Program-made: the position numbers and the translations under genes
Shown here: in pieces, positions 7,618 through 15,201 of the stretch
Numbering within the stretch: position 1 is the stretch's first letter
How the letters are laid out: each line of letters starts with the position of its first letter
Source: an uncultured Clostridia bacterium
Lineage (GTDB): Bacteria; Bacillota; Clostridia; Oscillospirales; CAG-272
Length of the DNA stretch: 27,740 nt
Assembly: GCA_945485605.1 (NCBI GenBank)
Contig: CALYSG010000002.1
Location: 1-27,740, forward strand
Direction of reading: 5' to 3'
The notes under the pieces: model-generated
What the model was told of the DNA's origin: nothing
Databases searched by the model: none
What the model saw: the letters and a program-made list of their open reading frames with translations, nothing else

Positions 7618-7678
7618 CCCCTATGCTCCACCAAAAAGGAAAGGCACGGTAAAGCCGTGCCTTGCTTTTTTGCGGAGT
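7618..7678. repeat. Tandem repeat unit 3, partial (first 61 bp)
   Basis: It has the tRNA 3' end, the terminator hairpin and GCGGAGT, then runs straight into the stop codon of the convergent cysteine desulfurase gene. It differs from units 1 and 2 at about three positions, so it is probably the original chromosomal junction, with units 1-2 inserted or amplified between it and the tRNA. Confidence 0.85.
7633..7671. terminator. Terminator hairpin, copy 3, bidirectional
   Basis: Stem AAGGCACGG (7641-7649) with CCGTGCCTT (7655-7663), a T-run at 7666-7671 on the + strand, and an A-run at 7633-7637 that gives a T-run on the - strand. It lies 7 bases beyond the cysteine desulfurase stop codon and probably ends the murD-led operon coming from the right. 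Confidence 0.85.
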
Positions 7679-8826
7679 CATCTTCTTATAAGCGTATCCG
7701 CCGCCTCGGCGAGAGCCGCAGCAAGTGCCTTCACGTCCTCCCGCGTATTGAAGCGCGACAGACTCGCGCGAATCGTACAGTCGGCTTCCTTCTGTGTAAG
7801 TCCGAAGGCAAGCAATGCCCGGCTCTGCTTGCCCGAACGCGATGAACAAGCGGATCCCGCCGACACACAGATTCCCTTCGCCGACAGAAAATGAAGCACC
7901 GTTTCACTTCTTATCCCCGGCATCGTTATACTGATAATATGCGGCGCAGCGAATTCCGGAGAGTTGATCCTGATATTCCTCTCGGCAAGCTCGGGTAGAC
8001 CAATGAAATAGTCCCTCACGCCGCGCATCAGTTCGGCATCAGACGCAAAAGAAGCCTTACCTTCCCTTGCCGCCTCGGCAAATCCCGCTATCTCAATGGT
8101 GTTTTCGGTTCCCGAACGGAAGCCGTCCTCCTGCCCTCCGCCGAGAATTATCGGCGAAAATCTCTTTTCCTTCACCGCTCGGTCGGAGATCCAGAGCGCG
8201 CCGACTCCCTTCGGAGCGTGTATCTTATGCCCGCTGAGCGTTACAGCGTCGGCTCCTATACCCGTAGGTGTAAAAGGGAGCTTCAGAAATCCCTGCACCG
8301 CATCACAGTGGCATATCACATCCGGATATTTCGCCTTTGCGATGCGGAAGACCTTCCCGACGTCGTATACCGCGCCCGTCTCGTTGTTCACAAGCATAAG
8401 GCTTACAATGAATACGGGCTGTGACATGGCTTCCGCAACCGACGCTTCGTCAAGTCTGCCGCCCTTAGTTGATATGCGGAAGACTTCAAATCCCTCTTTT
8501 TCGAGCGCCACCGCGGGATTCTCTACCGATGGATGCTCCGAATCGGTAATAACTATCCTCTTTGCTACGCGGCGTGACTTTGCCCTTGAGGCACCGAAAA
8601 AAACGAGGTTTGACGCTTCGCTTCCACATGAGGTGAATATGATTTTTCCGCTTCTCTCTCCGAGGGCGGACATTACAGCTGCCCTTGAATCCATCAGCAG
8701 CTTTCTTGCCGCAAGCCCTTCGGTGTGAAGAGACGACGGATTGCCATAGCAATCCATCGCCGTTATCATAGCCTTTTTTACGTTTTCGCTCAGCTCGGTT
8801 GTAGCGCTGTTGTCAAGATATATCAT
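7678..8826 (-). CDS. Cysteine desulfurase (NifS/IscS family)
   Basis: PLP enzyme that removes sulfur from cysteine as an enzyme persulfide for Fe-S clusters and thio-modified tRNA; 382 residues. The PLP lysine is K201 in LSGHKIHAPKG, the ring-stacking histidine is H98 in SEHPSV, the PLP aspartate is D175 in HCDAVQGF, and the catalytic cysteine is C327 in the loop SAGSACSSRSG. The short loop around C327 and the small size fit clostridial NifS-like enzymes. Its ATG overlaps the preceding gene's stop codon by one base (TAATG), indicating translational coupling. It is the last gene of the murD-led operon, before repeat unit 3. No IscU or Iron-sulfur regulator gene adjoins it, so the pathway served is open. 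Confidence 0.9.
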   Translation of the reverse strand: MIYLDNSATTELSENVKKAMITAMDCYGNPSSLHTEGLAARKLLMDSRAAVMSALGERSGKIIFTSCGSEASNLVFFGASRAKSRRVAKRIVITDSEHPSVENPAVALEKEGFEVFRISTKGGRLDEASVAEAMSQPVFIVSLMLVNNETGAVYDVGKVFRIAKAKYPDVICHCDAVQGFLKLPFTPTGIGADAVTLSGHKIHAPKGVGALWISDRAVKEKRFSPIILGGGQEDGFRSGTENTIEIAGFAEAAREGKASFASDAELMRGVRDYFIGLPELAERNIRINSPEFAAPHIISITMPGIRSETVLHFLSAKGICVSAGSACSSRSGKQSRALLAFGLTQKEADCTIRASLSRFNTREDVKALAAALAEAADTLIRR

Positions 8827-9404
8827 TACTTCAGAAGTTTGAATTCGGCGAGCATCTTGTCGACATCTGCCTGATGAAGGTCAAATGTCTCTGCCGTCGA
8901 CGTGTAGGTGAAGCAGATTATTGCCCCACGAAAATAGGTCACAAGAGCGCGGTACTTGAAGTCTTTTCCGTCGGCGGTAAGGGTATAAATATACTGCTTT
9001 GCGTAGTATCCGTCCGAAACCGGATATTCCTTCCCTTCCTCGACCACCGCAAAATTTTTGAAGGTGTTTCCCGCCTTGCTCTTAAGTTCGTTCCAGTATG
9101 CGTCGATGTAGGGCGCCTTCTCATTCTCATCTTCTGCCGCAGTTCCGACGGTCAGATCCGACGGAAGAATATAGGTCGTAACGACTACATTCGACGTATC
9201 GTTAGCCGAATAGTACGCCGCAGTGGAATCGTATCCGCGCTTTACCGTCCAGCTGTTCGGCACAAAAAGGCAATAAATATCCGATTCTCCGGACGCGAGC
9301 TTCATTCCGTTCGGCACTTGTATATCCGATGCCTTCTCGGTACAGGAGACCGCGAAGGTAAGACAAAGCACCGCAAAAAGAATTATACAGACAAATCTTT
9401 TCAT
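8826..9404 (-). CDS. Lipoprotein with PsbP/DcrB-like domain
   Basis: A 192-residue secreted lipoprotein. Residues 1-20 form a signal peptide (MKR, then a hydrophobic stretch) ending in FAVS before C21, the expected lipid-modified cysteine. The mature part has an alternating strand pattern (FVPNSWTVKRGY, NVVVTTYILPS, YYAKQYIYTLT, FKYRALVTYFRGAIICFTYTS) recalling the PsbP/DcrB-like fold, where such proteins are surface lipoproteins of unknown role. The start ATG is preceded by GGAGA. It sits between the M42 peptidases and the cysteine desulfurase in one transcription unit. The function is unknown and the fold call is tentative. Confidence 0.7.
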   Translation of the reverse strand: MKRFVCIILFAVLCLTFAVSCTEKASDIQVPNGMKLASGESDIYCLFVPNSWTVKRGYDSTAAYYSANDTSNVVVTTYILPSDLTVGTAAEDENEKAPYIDAYWNELKSKAGNTFKNFAVVEEGKEYPVSDGYYAKQYIYTLTADGKDFKYRALVTYFRGAIICFTYTSTAETFDLHQADVDKMLAEFKLLK

Positions 9405-9417
9405 ATTATCTCCGTAT

Positions 9418-9440
9418 CGCCGCCGACGCGGCGTTTTTTT
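9418..9440 (+). other. GC-rich hairpin with T-run upstream of the lipoprotein gene
   Basis: CGCCGC (9418-9423), loop CGAC, GCGGCG (9428-9433), then TTTTTTT. On the + strand this has terminator form, but the only known transcription here is on the - strand. Read from that side it is a hairpin about 13 bases upstream of the lipoprotein start. It may block antisense transcription or tune translation; its role is unproven. Confidence 0.35.
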
Positions 9441-9451
9441 ATTTTATGGGG

Positions 9452-10447
9452 TCAGACCCCGCGCCGGATAAACGCCGCCGCAAGATCGGCGCACGCCTCG
9501 GCATCGGCAAGATCGATAAGCTCGTTCGCCGAATGGATATAACGGCAAGGGATAGACAGGCATCCGGCAGAGCATCCGCCCGCAGAGAGCTGCATGGAGC
9601 TTGTATCGGTTCCGCCGTAGGTCAGGATCTCGAGCTGATACTTTATCCTGTTTTCCTTCGCAGTAGCTATAAGAGCGTCAACAAGCGAGGGATCGCATAT
9701 GACAGAGGAATCCTTGACCTTTATAGCCGCTCCGTCACCTACTCGGCATGCCATGGGTGCTGCTCCCGGCGTATCGCCCGTTCCGGTAACGTCAAAAGCG
9801 AGTGCGACATCGGGCTCTACCGAGAAGGCTGCCGTCTTTGAACCGCGGCATCCGACCTCCTCCTGTACCGAGAAAACATAATAAACGTCGTAGTCGGTCT
9901 GATCATTTGCAAGATTCTTCGCTGTATTTACAAGGATCGCGCATCCCACGCGGTCGTCGAGCGGATGGCCCGTGACGCGCTTGCCGCAGAGTCGCACTAT
10001 ATCATTGTCGAAGCGGAAAACATCGCCGATCGAGACCTTCTTTGAGGCTTCCTTTTTATCCTTCGCACCGATATCAATGGTAAACTTATCGGCAGCGTAT
10101 TCGGCGGGCTTTACGCGGCTGTCGGGAACGAGTACTCCGCGTACTCCCTTCTCAGAAAGCACTCTGTCGTAGGACGAGGCGGCAAAGCCGATCCCTCCGA
10201 CAGGTGCGATACGCACAAGTCCGCTCTCTTCGATAAAGGTCGCCATAAATCCTATCTCGTCCATGTGCGCGCATAGCATGAGCTTCTTTTTGCCCTTGCC
10301 GTGCTTAACGGTTATAAGGTTTCCGAGAGCATCGGTATACTGTTCATCGGTGTAATTCTTCATTTCGGCGAGAAGAGTATCCGAGACCTTCTTTTCATAC
10401 CCGGAAACACCGTGCATGCCGGATATCTTACGCAGTAATTCAAGCAT
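9452..10447 (-). CDS. M42 family metallopeptidase (third of three in the operon)
   Basis: Cytoplasmic di-metal aminopeptidase of the M42 glutamyl aminopeptidase/cellulase (FrvX/PepA/TET) family, 331 residues. Metal and catalytic residues are visible: H61 and D63 in CAHMDEIGF, an aspartate in GHPLDDRVG (about 164-165), E196-E197 in SVQEEVG, D219 in AFDVTGTGD, and H305 in YIHSANE. An inserted PDZ-like segment lies at about 70-155. The start ATG follows GGAGGAAATAAAAA, and the gene overlaps the preceding paralogue by 8 bp. These enzymes form dodecamers that trim peptides. The specificity cannot be read. Confidence 0.9.
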   Translation of the reverse strand: MLELLRKISGMHGVSGYEKKVSDTLLAEMKNYTDEQYTDALGNLITVKHGKGKKKLMLCAHMDEIGFMATFIEESGLVRIAPVGGIGFAASSYDRVLSEKGVRGVLVPDSRVKPAEYAADKFTIDIGAKDKKEASKKVSIGDVFRFDNDIVRLCGKRVTGHPLDDRVGCAILVNTAKNLANDQTDYDVYYVFSVQEEVGCRGSKTAAFSVEPDVALAFDVTGTGDTPGAAPMACRVGDGAAIKVKDSSVICDPSLVDALIATAKENRIKYQLEILTYGGTDTSSMQLSAGGCSAGCLSIPCRYIHSANELIDLADAEACADLAAAFIRRGV

Positions 10448-11507
10448 TTTTTATTTCCTCCGCATCAAATTCGGTAATTATTGCATAAAGCAGGTCGCCC
10501 ATTGAGAAGTAGTCCGCCTCGTTTATCACGCACGCTGGCGAATGGATATACCTTGATGGTGCCGAGATCGCGAGAGCACGGACTCCGGCGTTCGACTTGT
10601 GGATATGTCCGGCATCATTGCCGCCCGAAACATAGCGCTTTATCTGCACCGGAATATTATCCTTTTCCGCAATAGAAAGCGCAAATCTCACGAATCCTCG
10701 GTCGTAAATCGTCGAACGGTCACGAAGTGAGATCGCACCGCCCTTTCCGAGCTCCGACACTCTCGAATTTTCCGGTACATCGGGCAGATCGGCGACCGCC
10801 GTCGATTCAAGCACCACCGAATATTCGGGTGAAAGTGCCTGCGCCGCGGTCCTCGCACCCGAAAGCCCTATCTCTTCTCTGACCGTGAAGCAGAAGTAAA
10901 GGTCGAGCGGAAGTTCTTTATCCTTTATCCTTCCGAGCACGTCGAGCATTATCGCGCAACCGAGCCTGTCATCAATAGCCTTGCTCTTGATGAATCCGTC
11001 GCCGAATAATACAAATTCCGAATCAAAGGTGCCGGAAGTCCCGAGAGAAACGAAGCTTTCGGCTTCCTCGCGCTTTTTCACACCGATGTCGATATACATA
11101 TCCTTGATCTTTTTTGCGGTCTTTCTCTCTTCCGGCGTCTGATGATGGATGGCTTTTGAGCCTATGATCCCCTGCACCGGCGTACCGTCATTACCCTCAA
11201 GGATCACGTGCTTGCCGCTGAGCACCCTCGGATCTATTCCGCCGAGTGCCGCAAAGCGCAGATATCCGTCTTCTGTTATTTCGTTTACGATGAAACCGAC
11301 CTCGTCCATATGTGCCGAGACCATGAACCTCGGTGCATCCTCGCGGGAGATATGGACGATAACATTGCCGAGCCTGTCGGTTGTGTATTCATATCCGAGT
11401 ATTCCGAGTTTTTCTCTTATGACATCCGCGACCTTTTCTTCGCTGCCCGTAGGTCCGCAGACAAGGCATAGCTCGCGAAGCAATTCGATCTTTTCTTTTC
11501 CGGTCAT
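10440..11507 (-). CDS. M42 family metallopeptidase (second of three in the operon)
   Basis: A 355-residue paralogue of the flanking peptidases. H66 and D68 lie in SAHMDEVGF, followed by the bridging aspartate in KAIDDRLG, the EE pair in TVREEIGL and a histidine in YIHSPA. At the fourth ligand position it has glutamate (VVLESTAVAD) where the other two have aspartate, a variant I associate with YsdC-like M42 members. A strong GGAGGTG precedes the ATG. It overlaps both neighbours (4 bp upstream, 8 bp downstream), so all three are translated from one message. Confidence 0.9.
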   Translation of the reverse strand: MTGKEKIELLRELCLVCGPTGSEEKVADVIREKLGILGYEYTTDRLGNVIVHISREDAPRFMVSAHMDEVGFIVNEITEDGYLRFAALGGIDPRVLSGKHVILEGNDGTPVQGIIGSKAIHHQTPEERKTAKKIKDMYIDIGVKKREEAESFVSLGTSGTFDSEFVLFGDGFIKSKAIDDRLGCAIMLDVLGRIKDKELPLDLYFCFTVREEIGLSGARTAAQALSPEYSVVLESTAVADLPDVPENSRVSELGKGGAISLRDRSTIYDRGFVRFALSIAEKDNIPVQIKRYVSGGNDAGHIHKSNAGVRALAISAPSRYIHSPACVINEADYFSMGDLLYAIITEFDAEEIKNA

Positions 11508-12562
11508 CTTGCAAACACCTCCGCAATCTCCTCGGAACAGACAAATTCACACACGAGTGAGGCAAGTGCATCCGAATCGGCAAGATCTATGACCTCGGCA
11601 CAGGTGTGCATACACTTGAGCGGAAGCCCCACGTCAACGCAGGGTATTCCGGCGCGTGTGAGATTTATATCGGGCGTATTCGTTCCGGTGCCGCCGCCCG
11701 TGACATCAAGCTGATACTTTATTCCCTTCGATTTTACAAGCTCAACGGTCATCTTTGTGAGCTTTTTGTCTGTGACGGGGCAAAGTGTCAGAGAAACGCC
11801 TCCGCCGACCTCAACCGTCTCGTTCTTCTTTGTATCGGGAGTGCGTCCGAGATTTACGTCAGCCACCAAGGCATAATCCGGGTCGATGTTGTAGGCTCCC
11901 GTGAGTGCACCGCCGCCGGCTCTTCCTGTCTCCTCGCGCGAGGAAAGCATAAGATAAACATCACCGGCAAGCCTGTTCCCGGCGCGTTTTATTCCCTCGA
12001 CGACGCAGGCAACGCAGGATTTGTTGTCAAAGCCCTTACCGGCGATCTGGCCTCCGGCGAGCGTAGAATACTTCGGTGCAAATCCGACCGGCGTTCCGAC
12101 GCGGACAAGCTTTTCAAGTTCTTCTTTTTTATATCCGGTATCGATCAGAAGCTCGCCTATCTCGCGGAGCTTGCCCGCGTCATCGGGCTTCTGAAGGTGA
12201 GGAGGTGTCGAACCGACGACTCCGAATATCGGCTTCTCGCCGTAGATCACTACGTCACTCGCCTGAAGGATCCCCGTGTCTACTCCGCCGACATTTGTCA
12301 CGGTAAGGAATCCGCCATCCTTTATTTCGGTAACGAACATACCTATTTCGTCCATATGGGTGTCAACAAGGATCCGCGGGGCTCCTTCTTTCCCGCATTT
12401 TTTCACGAAAATGCGGTTGCCGAGTTTATCGGTATGGTTCTCGTCAAAATACTCGCCTATAAGGGACTCAAGCCTGTCCGAATCATGGCTCTCGTAGCCC
12501 GTTACCGACATGAGCGAAGACAGAGAGATTATCAGCTCTTTAAGTTCCATATTAATAACCAT
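11504..12562 (-). CDS. M42 family metallopeptidase (first of three in the operon)
   Basis: A 352-residue M42 peptidase with VDTHMDEIGMF (metal His and Asp), GKGFDNKSCVA carrying the bridging aspartate in a less usual setting (DNKS rather than DDRxG), SSREETG with the EE pair, ADVNLGRTPD and KCMHTCAE. The DNKS variant recalls a subfamily that differs from the next two genes. The first ATG is at 12562; a second at 12550 (MELKELI) is possible. A perfect 8-bp hairpin lies directly upstream of the ATG, separating it from the best Shine-Dalgarno-like GGAAG. The stop overlaps the next gene as ATGA. Confidence 0.87.
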   Translation of the reverse strand: MVINMELKELIISLSSLMSVTGYESHDSDRLESLIGEYFDENHTDKLGNRIFVKKCGKEGAPRILVDTHMDEIGMFVTEIKDGGFLTVTNVGGVDTGILQASDVVIYGEKPIFGVVGSTPPHLQKPDDAGKLREIGELLIDTGYKKEELEKLVRVGTPVGFAPKYSTLAGGQIAGKGFDNKSCVACVVEGIKRAGNRLAGDVYLMLSSREETGRAGGGALTGAYNIDPDYALVADVNLGRTPDTKKNETVEVGGGVSLTLCPVTDKKLTKMTVELVKSKGIKYQLDVTGGGTGTNTPDINLTRAGIPCVDVGLPLKCMHTCAEVIDLADSDALASLVCEFVCSEEIAEVFAR

Positions 12563-12563
12563 G

Positions 12564-12583
12564 GCTTTCGCTTCAGCGAAAGC
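12564..12583 (-). promoter_or_regulatory. Hairpin just before the start codon of the first M42 peptidase gene
   Basis: On the - strand GCTTTCGC-TGAA-GCGAAAGC forms a perfect 8-bp stem with a 4-base loop, ending one base before the ATG at 12562. The likely ribosome binding site (AGGAAG) lies on the far side, so folding would bring it close to the start. It has no T-run, so it is not a terminator. Confidence 0.5.
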
Positions 12584-12603
12584 TTCCTTTCTTCTTCCCC
12601 TTT

Positions 12604-13581
12604 TCAGAGTTTCTTTTCTATCTCGGGGATCAGCTTCGCCGCATATTCCATATATCCGAGATCATTCGGATGAAGCCGCTGATCCGAATAGAACTCGCTC
12701 GTATGAGGCGTGAGATTATAGCCGTCTATAACATTCAGTCCGCATGATCCTGCCTTGTCGGCTATGTACTTAACTGCCTCAAAATAGCTGCCGAACTTCG
12801 TGACCTTGTCCTTGTCGCCCCTCCAAAGCGGGGTGATGACAAAGATCTTCGACGAAGGATAAAGTGACGCGAGCTTTTCAAGGAAAGCGTCGGCATTTGC
12901 AAAAAACACATCACGCGTAAGTCCCGACCAGTCGTTTGTGCCATAAGCCACCGTCACAATGTCGGGATCGTAACCGAGCTCTTTTTCGAGAAGCTCGGGG
13001 ACAAACCTTTCACCGCCGATACACTGGTTGACCGAGTAGGCATCAAAATGTCTTGCGAGCTGATTCGTGTAGGACAGCGACGGAAATATTGCGTCATAGC
13101 CCTGCGAGATCGAGTCACCGTAGCAAAGCATTTTGCATTTTGCCTTAACGGGCCTGAAGCTCGCGCCGTCGTCAAGGGTTATGTCCCTAAGCACCGCGCA
13201 GGTAAGGTTCGGAAGCCATACGGTGATCCTGTGTTCTCCGGCGGGGATCCCATTCAGCTTGACCTCACCCTTCATTATCCACATAGGATCTTCGCCGCAG
13301 TGAAGATTCATCACTCCGTCGACGTAAACGTCAAAATAATAGAATTTGCGGCTCGATCCGGGAGTCACCGTATAGGTGAATCCGAGGCTGTCCGAATCGG
13401 TCATGAAATCAAGGTTTATACCGGACGTAGCCGTGGTCTTCATGAAATGTCCGGCGTTAGTATCCTTGTAATGCTGCATCTGCCAATCACGGAAGCGGTA
13501 AAAATGAAAGCCGTCCTCTTTTTCTTCAAAGTCAAGATATCCTCTTGCCGCACTCTTTACCTGTTCTGCTGTTAAAATCAT
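12604..13581 (-). CDS. SGNH/GDSL hydrolase with N-terminal beta-sandwich (CE2-like esterase)
   Basis: A 325-residue esterase. Residues 1 to about 145 form a strand-rich domain (YRFRDWQMQHY, YYFDVYVDGV, HRITVWLPN) like the jelly-roll N-domain of CE2-type acetyl-xylan esterases. Residues about 150-325 are an SGNH hydrolase: catalytic serine in CYGDSISQGYDA (block I), YGTNDW (block III, Asn) and DQRLHPND (block V, Asp and His). There is no signal peptide, so it is probably intracellular and removes acetyl or other acyl groups from sugars. The start follows AAGGATG, 14 bases after the murD stop. Its place between murD and the peptidases does not reveal the substrate. Confidence 0.85.
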   Translation of the reverse strand: MILTAEQVKSAARGYLDFEEKEDGFHFYRFRDWQMQHYKDTNAGHFMKTTATSGINLDFMTDSDSLGFTYTVTPGSSRKFYYFDVYVDGVMNLHCGEDPMWIMKGEVKLNGIPAGEHRITVWLPNLTCAVLRDITLDDGASFRPVKAKCKMLCYGDSISQGYDAIFPSLSYTNQLARHFDAYSVNQCIGGERFVPELLEKELGYDPDIVTVAYGTNDWSGLTRDVFFANADAFLEKLASLYPSSKIFVITPLWRGDKDKVTKFGSYFEAVKYIADKAGSCGLNVIDGYNLTPHTSEFYSDQRLHPNDLGYMEYAAKLIPEIEKKL

Positions 13582-13595
13582 TTTTTCATCCTTCT

Positions 13596-15044
13596 TTATA
13601 GTGAATTTATTATTTCCCTGAATTTTTCGCCGCGCTCCTCGAAATTCTTGAAAGCATCGAACGACGCACAGGCGGGCGACAGAATTACCGTGTCACCGCT
13701 CTCGGCGGAATCCGCCGCGGCAAGCACCGCATCCGTGAAATCGCGTCTTTCGATTATCTCTAAAAGTCCCTCGTGAAAGTCGGGGCAGGCGTATATGGCT
13801 TCTTTTATCTTCCCTGCGGTATTCCCTGTCAATACGACCTTTTTCGCGTGTGCGCAAAGCGAGGTCGCCAGCGGCTCAAAGGGTATGTGCTTATCGTAGC
13901 CGCCGCATATAATTATGACCTTTTCGTCACCGAACGCAGACAACGCCGCAGCGGTCCTTGTCGGACTTGAATCGATTGAGCTGTTATAGAATCTGACACC
14001 GTTCTTTTCCCTCACGGGTTCGAGTCGGTGAGGCACTCCCGTAAAGGTCCTCGCGACTTTCGTAAAAGCCGAATTGTCGACATCTCCGAATGTAAGTGCC
14101 ATAGCCGTCATATAGTTTTCGATGTTATGGATTCCCGGGAGCCTTATTTCCGACACGTCGAGAAGCTCCGCGTTAACACAGCCCTCTATGACGATCTTTC
14201 CGTTCCGGACAAATATCGCCGAGGCATTTTTTATACCGCCGGTAATCTCCTCAAGGCTGCATTTCTTTGACGAGAAGAACACGGTGCGATGCCCTTCCCT
14301 TTTTGCAAATTCAATTCCGGCTTCGCGTGAAAAATCATTTTCGGCATTTACTGCCAACCATGAGGTCGGCGCATTGAATATATTTTTCTTTGCTTCCGCA
14401 TATTCCGACAGGTCGGTGTGCCAGTCAAGGTGATTCGGAGCAATATTCGTAATTGCCGCGCGGCAGGTGCCTTTTTTCATCGTCATGAGCTGAAAGCTCG
14501 AAAGCTCGACAACGGCAAAGTCGCGGTCGGTCATTTCGTCAATATGCGGCAAAAGCGGCTCGCCTATGTTTCCTCCGACAAAAACCCTTCGAAAAGCCGG
14601 AAGCCCCGCTTTTAAAAACAACGAGGTCAGGGTCGTGGATGTAGTCTTTCCGTCACTTCCCGTTATTCCGACCGTGGTAATCCTCTTCTCCGAGGCAAGC
14701 GCCAGAAAAAGCTCCATTTCGGATGAAAGAAGCGCGCCTTTACCGATCGCCGCTTTTATCTGCGGAATGTCGGGACGCAATCCCGGCGAGCGGAATATAA
14801 CTGTAGCATTTTCGTGACCTTCTCCTATACCGTCAAGATAACAGTCGCCCGTAACAAGAGTAACACCGAGTTCTTCAAGCTCATCTGCAAGGTTTCCGAG
14901 AACAGCTCGCGGCTTTTTGTCCCTGCCGACAATATGCTTCACTCCGTGTGAGACCAAAAAGCGGCAAAGCGGTATATTTGATTTTCCGAGTCCGATGACC
15001 TCGGAGTACCCGTTTTTTATGTTTTCCGGAAGAGAGACAGACAT
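13596..15044 (-). CDS. murD: UDP-N-acetylmuramoyl-L-alanine--D-glutamate ligase
   Basis: Cytoplasmic Mur ligase that adds D-glutamate to UDP-MurNAc-L-Ala; 482 residues. The N-terminal Rossmann-like domain holds VIGLGKSNIP; the ATP-binding loop is GITGSDGKTTST at 126-137 (the D in place of N is common in clostridial MurD); AAITNIAPNHLDWH gives the Mg-binding histidine; and the C-terminal domain includes PHRLEPV and YNSSIDSSPTRT. ATG follows AAGGAGA. It heads a seven-gene - strand operon from a clear promoter and is divergent from the ParE-like gene. It is not in a classic mra/mur cluster, so this is a dispersed copy; whether another murD exists cannot be seen. Confidence 0.93.
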   Translation of the reverse strand: MSVSLPENIKNGYSEVIGLGKSNIPLCRFLVSHGVKHIVGRDKKPRAVLGNLADELEELGVTLVTGDCYLDGIGEGHENATVIFRSPGLRPDIPQIKAAIGKGALLSSEMELFLALASEKRITTVGITGSDGKTTSTTLTSLFLKAGLPAFRRVFVGGNIGEPLLPHIDEMTDRDFAVVELSSFQLMTMKKGTCRAAITNIAPNHLDWHTDLSEYAEAKKNIFNAPTSWLAVNAENDFSREAGIEFAKREGHRTVFFSSKKCSLEEITGGIKNASAIFVRNGKIVIEGCVNAELLDVSEIRLPGIHNIENYMTAMALTFGDVDNSAFTKVARTFTGVPHRLEPVREKNGVRFYNSSIDSSPTRTAAALSAFGDEKVIIICGGYDKHIPFEPLATSLCAHAKKVVLTGNTAGKIKEAIYACPDFHEGLLEIIERRDFTDAVLAAADSAESGDTVILSPACASFDAFKNFEERGEKFREIINSL

Positions 15045-15076
15045 ATCTTCTCCTTAACGTCAAATGTATTTATTAT

Positions 15077-15105
15077 ATTATATCTTATCACTCGCATTTC
15101 TGCAA
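15077..15105 (-). promoter_or_regulatory. Promoter of the murD-led operon
   Basis: Read on the - strand: TTGCAG (15105-15100), a 17-bp spacer, and perfect TATAAT (15082-15077). The murD start codon is 33 bases further. Confidence 0.8.
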
Positions 15106-15135
15106 TAGCATTTCGATAAATTTTCGGATTTGCCC

Positions 15136-15164
15136 TTTTCAAACGTCGAATGATATGTTATAAT
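15136..15164 (+). promoter_or_regulatory. Promoter of the parE-like/plsY operon
   Basis: An extended -10, TGTTATAAT (TG at 15156-15157, TATAAT at 15159-15164), with a weak TTTTCA -35 at 15136-15141, 17 bp upstream. A second overlapping TATAAT lies at 15164-15169. It is divergent from the murD promoter about 30 bp away. Confidence 0.65.
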
Positions 15165-15201
15165 ATAATTTGGAATATTGTATATTATCAGGAGCATATA
15201 C

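Noticed and set aside
7153..7678. CRISPR array
   Set aside because: The repeats are about 203 bp long with no short regular repeat-spacer pattern and no cas genes nearby.
7199..7849. Several overlapping small open frames in the tRNA-Ala repeat region
   Set aside because: They are translations of the tRNA end, terminators and tandem repeat; the near-identical peptides reflect DNA repetition, not coding.
9446..9464. GGGGTC-A-GACCCC palindrome at the end of the third M42 gene as a terminator
   Set aside because: On the coding (-) strand it is followed by A-rich, not T-rich, sequence, and the next gene is co-directional and close.
11606..12673. A 355-codon open frame on the + strand across the first M42 peptidase gene
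   Set aside because: It lies opposite two well-supported genes, has no family resemblance and no ribosome binding site.
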